Of a DNA stretch of 64,000 nucleotides, positions 63,494 through 64,000 are shown piece after piece (positions within the stretch are counted from its first letter, which is position 1; each line of letters starts with the position of its first letter). The position numbers were made by a program, and so were the translations under genes. The notes beneath the pieces are model-generated. The model had not been told where the DNA came from. It was given only the letters and a program-made list of their open reading frames with translations, and searched no databases. This DNA comes from Phycisphaerales bacterium (GTDB taxonomy: Bacteria > Planctomycetota > Phycisphaerae > Phycisphaerales > JAGLTS01): the NCBI GenBank assembly GCA_023135165.1, contig JAGLTS010000024.1:62001-126000 (forward strand), read 5' to 3'.

Positions 63494-64000
63494 CAGGCGA
63501 ATCGGCCGGCAACCCGTCGCACGCGCATCCCCGCAGGCCCCTGCCCCGCGCCGCATGGTGGCTCATCTGGGCTGGCAGCGCGATGGCTGCGTACTTCCTG
63601 ATCGTCGAACCTATGCTGGGGCTGATGAATCGGCTGAATCTCCAGGCGGATCGCCTGACCGCGGCGCTTGAGTCGGATCGCCGGCTGCTCTCTGAGTCGT
63701 CACGCCTCATGTCGGCGATCGGCGTGAGCGCAGCCGGCGACGATCTGGCGACACACCTGCGCCTGGCTGAAGCTCGGCTCGGCGTGCCCGCCATGCCCGG
63801 TGATCCGTTGAAGAGAACCAACGATATGGAGGAGGCCGTCGCCGCCCTGCTGCGCGACCATGACGTAGCCGATGTCGTCATCCGGTCCAAGCCGCCCGCG
63901 GTGATCGGCCGAAACGCGCTTCCCGAAATCGCAGGCCCGAGGCATCAGATCGAACGCCTCATCCTAGACATTGAGTTCACCGCGCTTCCCGAGACGGTGA
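63490..64000 (+). CDS. gspM: Type II secretion protein GspM-like, truncated by window end
   Basis: At least 170 residues. ATG at 63490 overlaps the gspL stop. A basic leader is followed by one TM helix (AAWWLIWAGSAMAAYFLIVE), a coiled coil (MNRLNLQADRLTAALESDRR) and the start of a beta domain. This single-pass layout and position right after gspL fit GspM/PilO, the GspL partner. The C-terminus is cut off. Confidence 0.78.
   Translation, partial: MTGESAGNPSHAHPRRPLPRAAWWLIWAGSAMAAYFLIVEPMLGLMNRLNLQADRLTAALESDRRLLSESSRLMSAIGVSAAGDDLATHLRLAEARLGVPAMPGDPLKRTNDMEEAVAALLRDHDVADVVIRSKPPAVIGRNALPEIAGPRHQIERLILDIEFTALPETV

Overview
The window is GC-rich, densely coded chromosomal DNA from a Gram-negative-type bacterium. 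The gene mix points to a planctomycete, most likely Phycisphaerae-like: many lipoproteins, an LpxI-type lipid A gene, a large double-vWA membrane protein, a TPR protein carrying RNA polymerase alpha-CTD modules, a DUF2007/zinc-ribbon protein and a complete-looking type II secretion pseudopilin operon. This placement is an inference from gene content; no rRNA is present to confirm it. There are two tRNA genes (Gln-CTG and Gly-TCC), no CRISPR array, no insertion sequence and no clear prophage.

Layout. 1-9.8 kb: a truncated tRNA-dihydrouridine synthase divergent from L-aspartate oxidase (NAD synthesis), a lipoprotein, an alpha-glucan phosphorylase, an unknown three-TM protein, tRNA-Gln, a Xer-type recombinase, and two lipoproteins, one of them TolB-like. 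10-17 kb: an ANTAR response regulator, both subunits of DNA topoisomerase VI (top6B-top6A), a GNAT acetyltransferase and a phosphofructokinase. 17-24.5 kb: an Rrf2 regulator, lysyl-tRNA synthetase, a LolCE/LolD-like ABC pair, a small protein with a Gly/Arg-rich tail, and a tightly coupled LOG-lpxI-tlyA-like cluster. 24.7-29.3 kb: gyrA, the ammonium transporter amt with a strong terminator, and tRNA-Gly. 29.3-34.5 kb: a fusion of a CrtC/AttH-like lipocalin domain with a polyprenyl diphosphate synthase, divergent from a BtuFCD/FecBCD-type metal-chelate or corrinoid importer. 34.5-44.5 kb: membrane-anchored and lipoprotein unknowns, a PepC/bleomycin-hydrolase peptidase, a Pro/Glu-rich DUF4175-like protein coupled to a double-vWA protein, and the TPR/double alpha-CTD protein. 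44.7-53.7 kb: MATE exporter, galactokinase, a second LOG protein, folC, leuS with a structured leader, and a DUF2007 protein. 53.8-64 kb: a secreted coiled-coil protein followed by gspE-F-G-H-I-J-K-L-M, the last gene being cut by the window end.

The most unusual items are the CrtC-like/polyprenyl synthase fusion, the alpha-CTD protein without an alpha-NTD, and the coexistence of topoisomerase VI with gyrase in a bacterium. The secretion operon is largely stitched together by overlapping stop/start codons. Two of its pseudopilins carry Ala instead of Gly before the predicted prepilin cleavage site.
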